In this document: positions 18,904 through 19,295 of the stretch, piece after piece
Numbering within the stretch: the stretch's first letter is position 1
How the letters are laid out: each line of letters starts with the position of its first letter
Source of the DNA: Polyrhizophydium stewartii
Lineage: Eukaryota; Chytridiomycota; Chytridiomycetes; Rhizophydiales
Length of the DNA: 19,295 nt
Reading direction: 5' to 3'
Assembly (NCBI GenBank): GCA_027604665.1
Contig: JADGIZ010000213.1
Location: forward strand, 1-19,295
The notes under the pieces: generated by a model
Seen by the model: the letters and a program-made list of their open reading frames with translations, nothing else
Databases searched by the model: none
Told to the model about the DNA's origin: nothing
Program-made: the position numbers and the translations under genes

Positions 18904-19295
18904 GCGAGAGTTGAGGCAAGCCAAATCTGAGTCGCCCGGCCGCCTGCTGGGGCGTCGTCAAGCGGGCCCGCAAGCGCAGGTCGGGCGTGTGGCAGCCGGC
19001 GGCCAGAGTGCAAGCGCGGGGGCGGGGGAAGGCCCGCGTGCTGCGGCGTGGGGCTGAGACGCTGGGGGTGTGCGAGGGAGCGGGCACTCTGAGGATTTGT
19101 CGGCGGCTCGGAGCCCGTTGTCGACTTTCCCAAACTTTCGCCTTCGGAATGTCATACGGGTGCGCCGCTCGCGTTGTTTGCGGCCGGCCGCTGAGCCTGC
19201 CGCCTGCCGTCCCCTCCCCCTCGCGCGCCCGCGCCCGCGCGTCCGCGACGCTGACCACGCTGCTGCCCACGCACCCGTGCACCCCTGCGCACCCC
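18904..19295. promoter_or_regulatory. Right-end non-coding stretch, probable divergent promoter
   Basis: No long supported coding region. The left part is the upstream region of the Atg27-like gene (GC-rich, no TATA box). Around 19121-19148 it becomes less GC-rich just before an ATG, resembling the leaders of uS5m and TERT. Beyond 19200 lies a C-rich, pyrimidine-rich tract with CTGAC at 19251-19255 and no AG afterwards to the window edge. Confidence 0.45.
19149..19159 (+). CDS. Possible first mini-exon of a further + strand gene
   Basis: ATG TCA TAC GG is followed at once by GTGCGC, a donor form used repeatedly in this window. A CTGAC 90 bp later is followed by 40 bp without AG, so the acceptor would fall just outside. 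The alternating strand pattern also predicts a + gene here. Only three codons are visible, so no product can be named and this remains a guess. Confidence 0.25.

Overview
This is a GC-rich nuclear segment of a eukaryote, almost certainly a fungus. Genes are split by many very short introns, mostly 50-110 nt and at most about 180. The donors are mainly GTGCGT, GTGAGT or GTGCGC, most introns carry a CTGAC-like branch site, and acceptors end in CAG. The gene set (cytosolic isoleucyl-tRNA synthetase, telomerase reverse transcriptase, dynactin Arp10/Arp11, a Yea4/SLC35B4-type nucleotide-sugar transporter, an Atg27-like membrane protein) is nuclear. An early-diverging (zoosporic-type) fungus or a basidiomycete would fit; the sequence alone does not decide between them. 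There are no mobile elements, CRISPR arrays, rRNA or tRNA genes that I can support.

Layout, left to right: (1) the 3' end of an unidentified acidic protein, +, 1-856; (2) a DDHD-family phospholipase, -, 975-3729; (3) mitochondrial ribosomal protein uS5m, +, 3789-4721; (4) an ACTR10-like actin-related protein, -, 4873-6822; (5) a SLC35B4/Yea4-like transporter, +, 7086-8665; (6) cytosolic IleRS, -, 8662-12837; (7) TERT, +, 12978-17790; (8) an Atg27/M6P-receptor-like membrane protein, -, 17834-18903; and possibly (9) the first mini-exon of a further + gene at 19149. Genes alternate strictly between strands, so every neighbour pair is head-to-head or tail-to-tail. Divergent start codons are 59, 140, about 245 and 263 bp apart. 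Convergent stops are 43-151 bp apart, and in one case the two coding sequences overlap by 4 bp.

I rebuilt all gene models by hand, joining exons by reading-frame phase and by family resemblance: 46 introns, two of them apparently GC-AG. The genes do not form one pathway. They are housekeeping or cell-biology functions packed tightly, with shared divergent promoters as the likely regulatory link.

The most notable gene is TERT. It is intact, with all T and RT motifs and the three catalytic aspartates, and is cut by at least 20 introns. A probable 21st optional intron lies in an enlarged loop between motif T and motif 1, and the block after motif E is diverged. No wholly new multi-gene system is evident. 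The less ordinary points are TERT, the strand alternation with overlapping 3' ends, the splicing grammar, and the unusual architecture of the DDHD protein.
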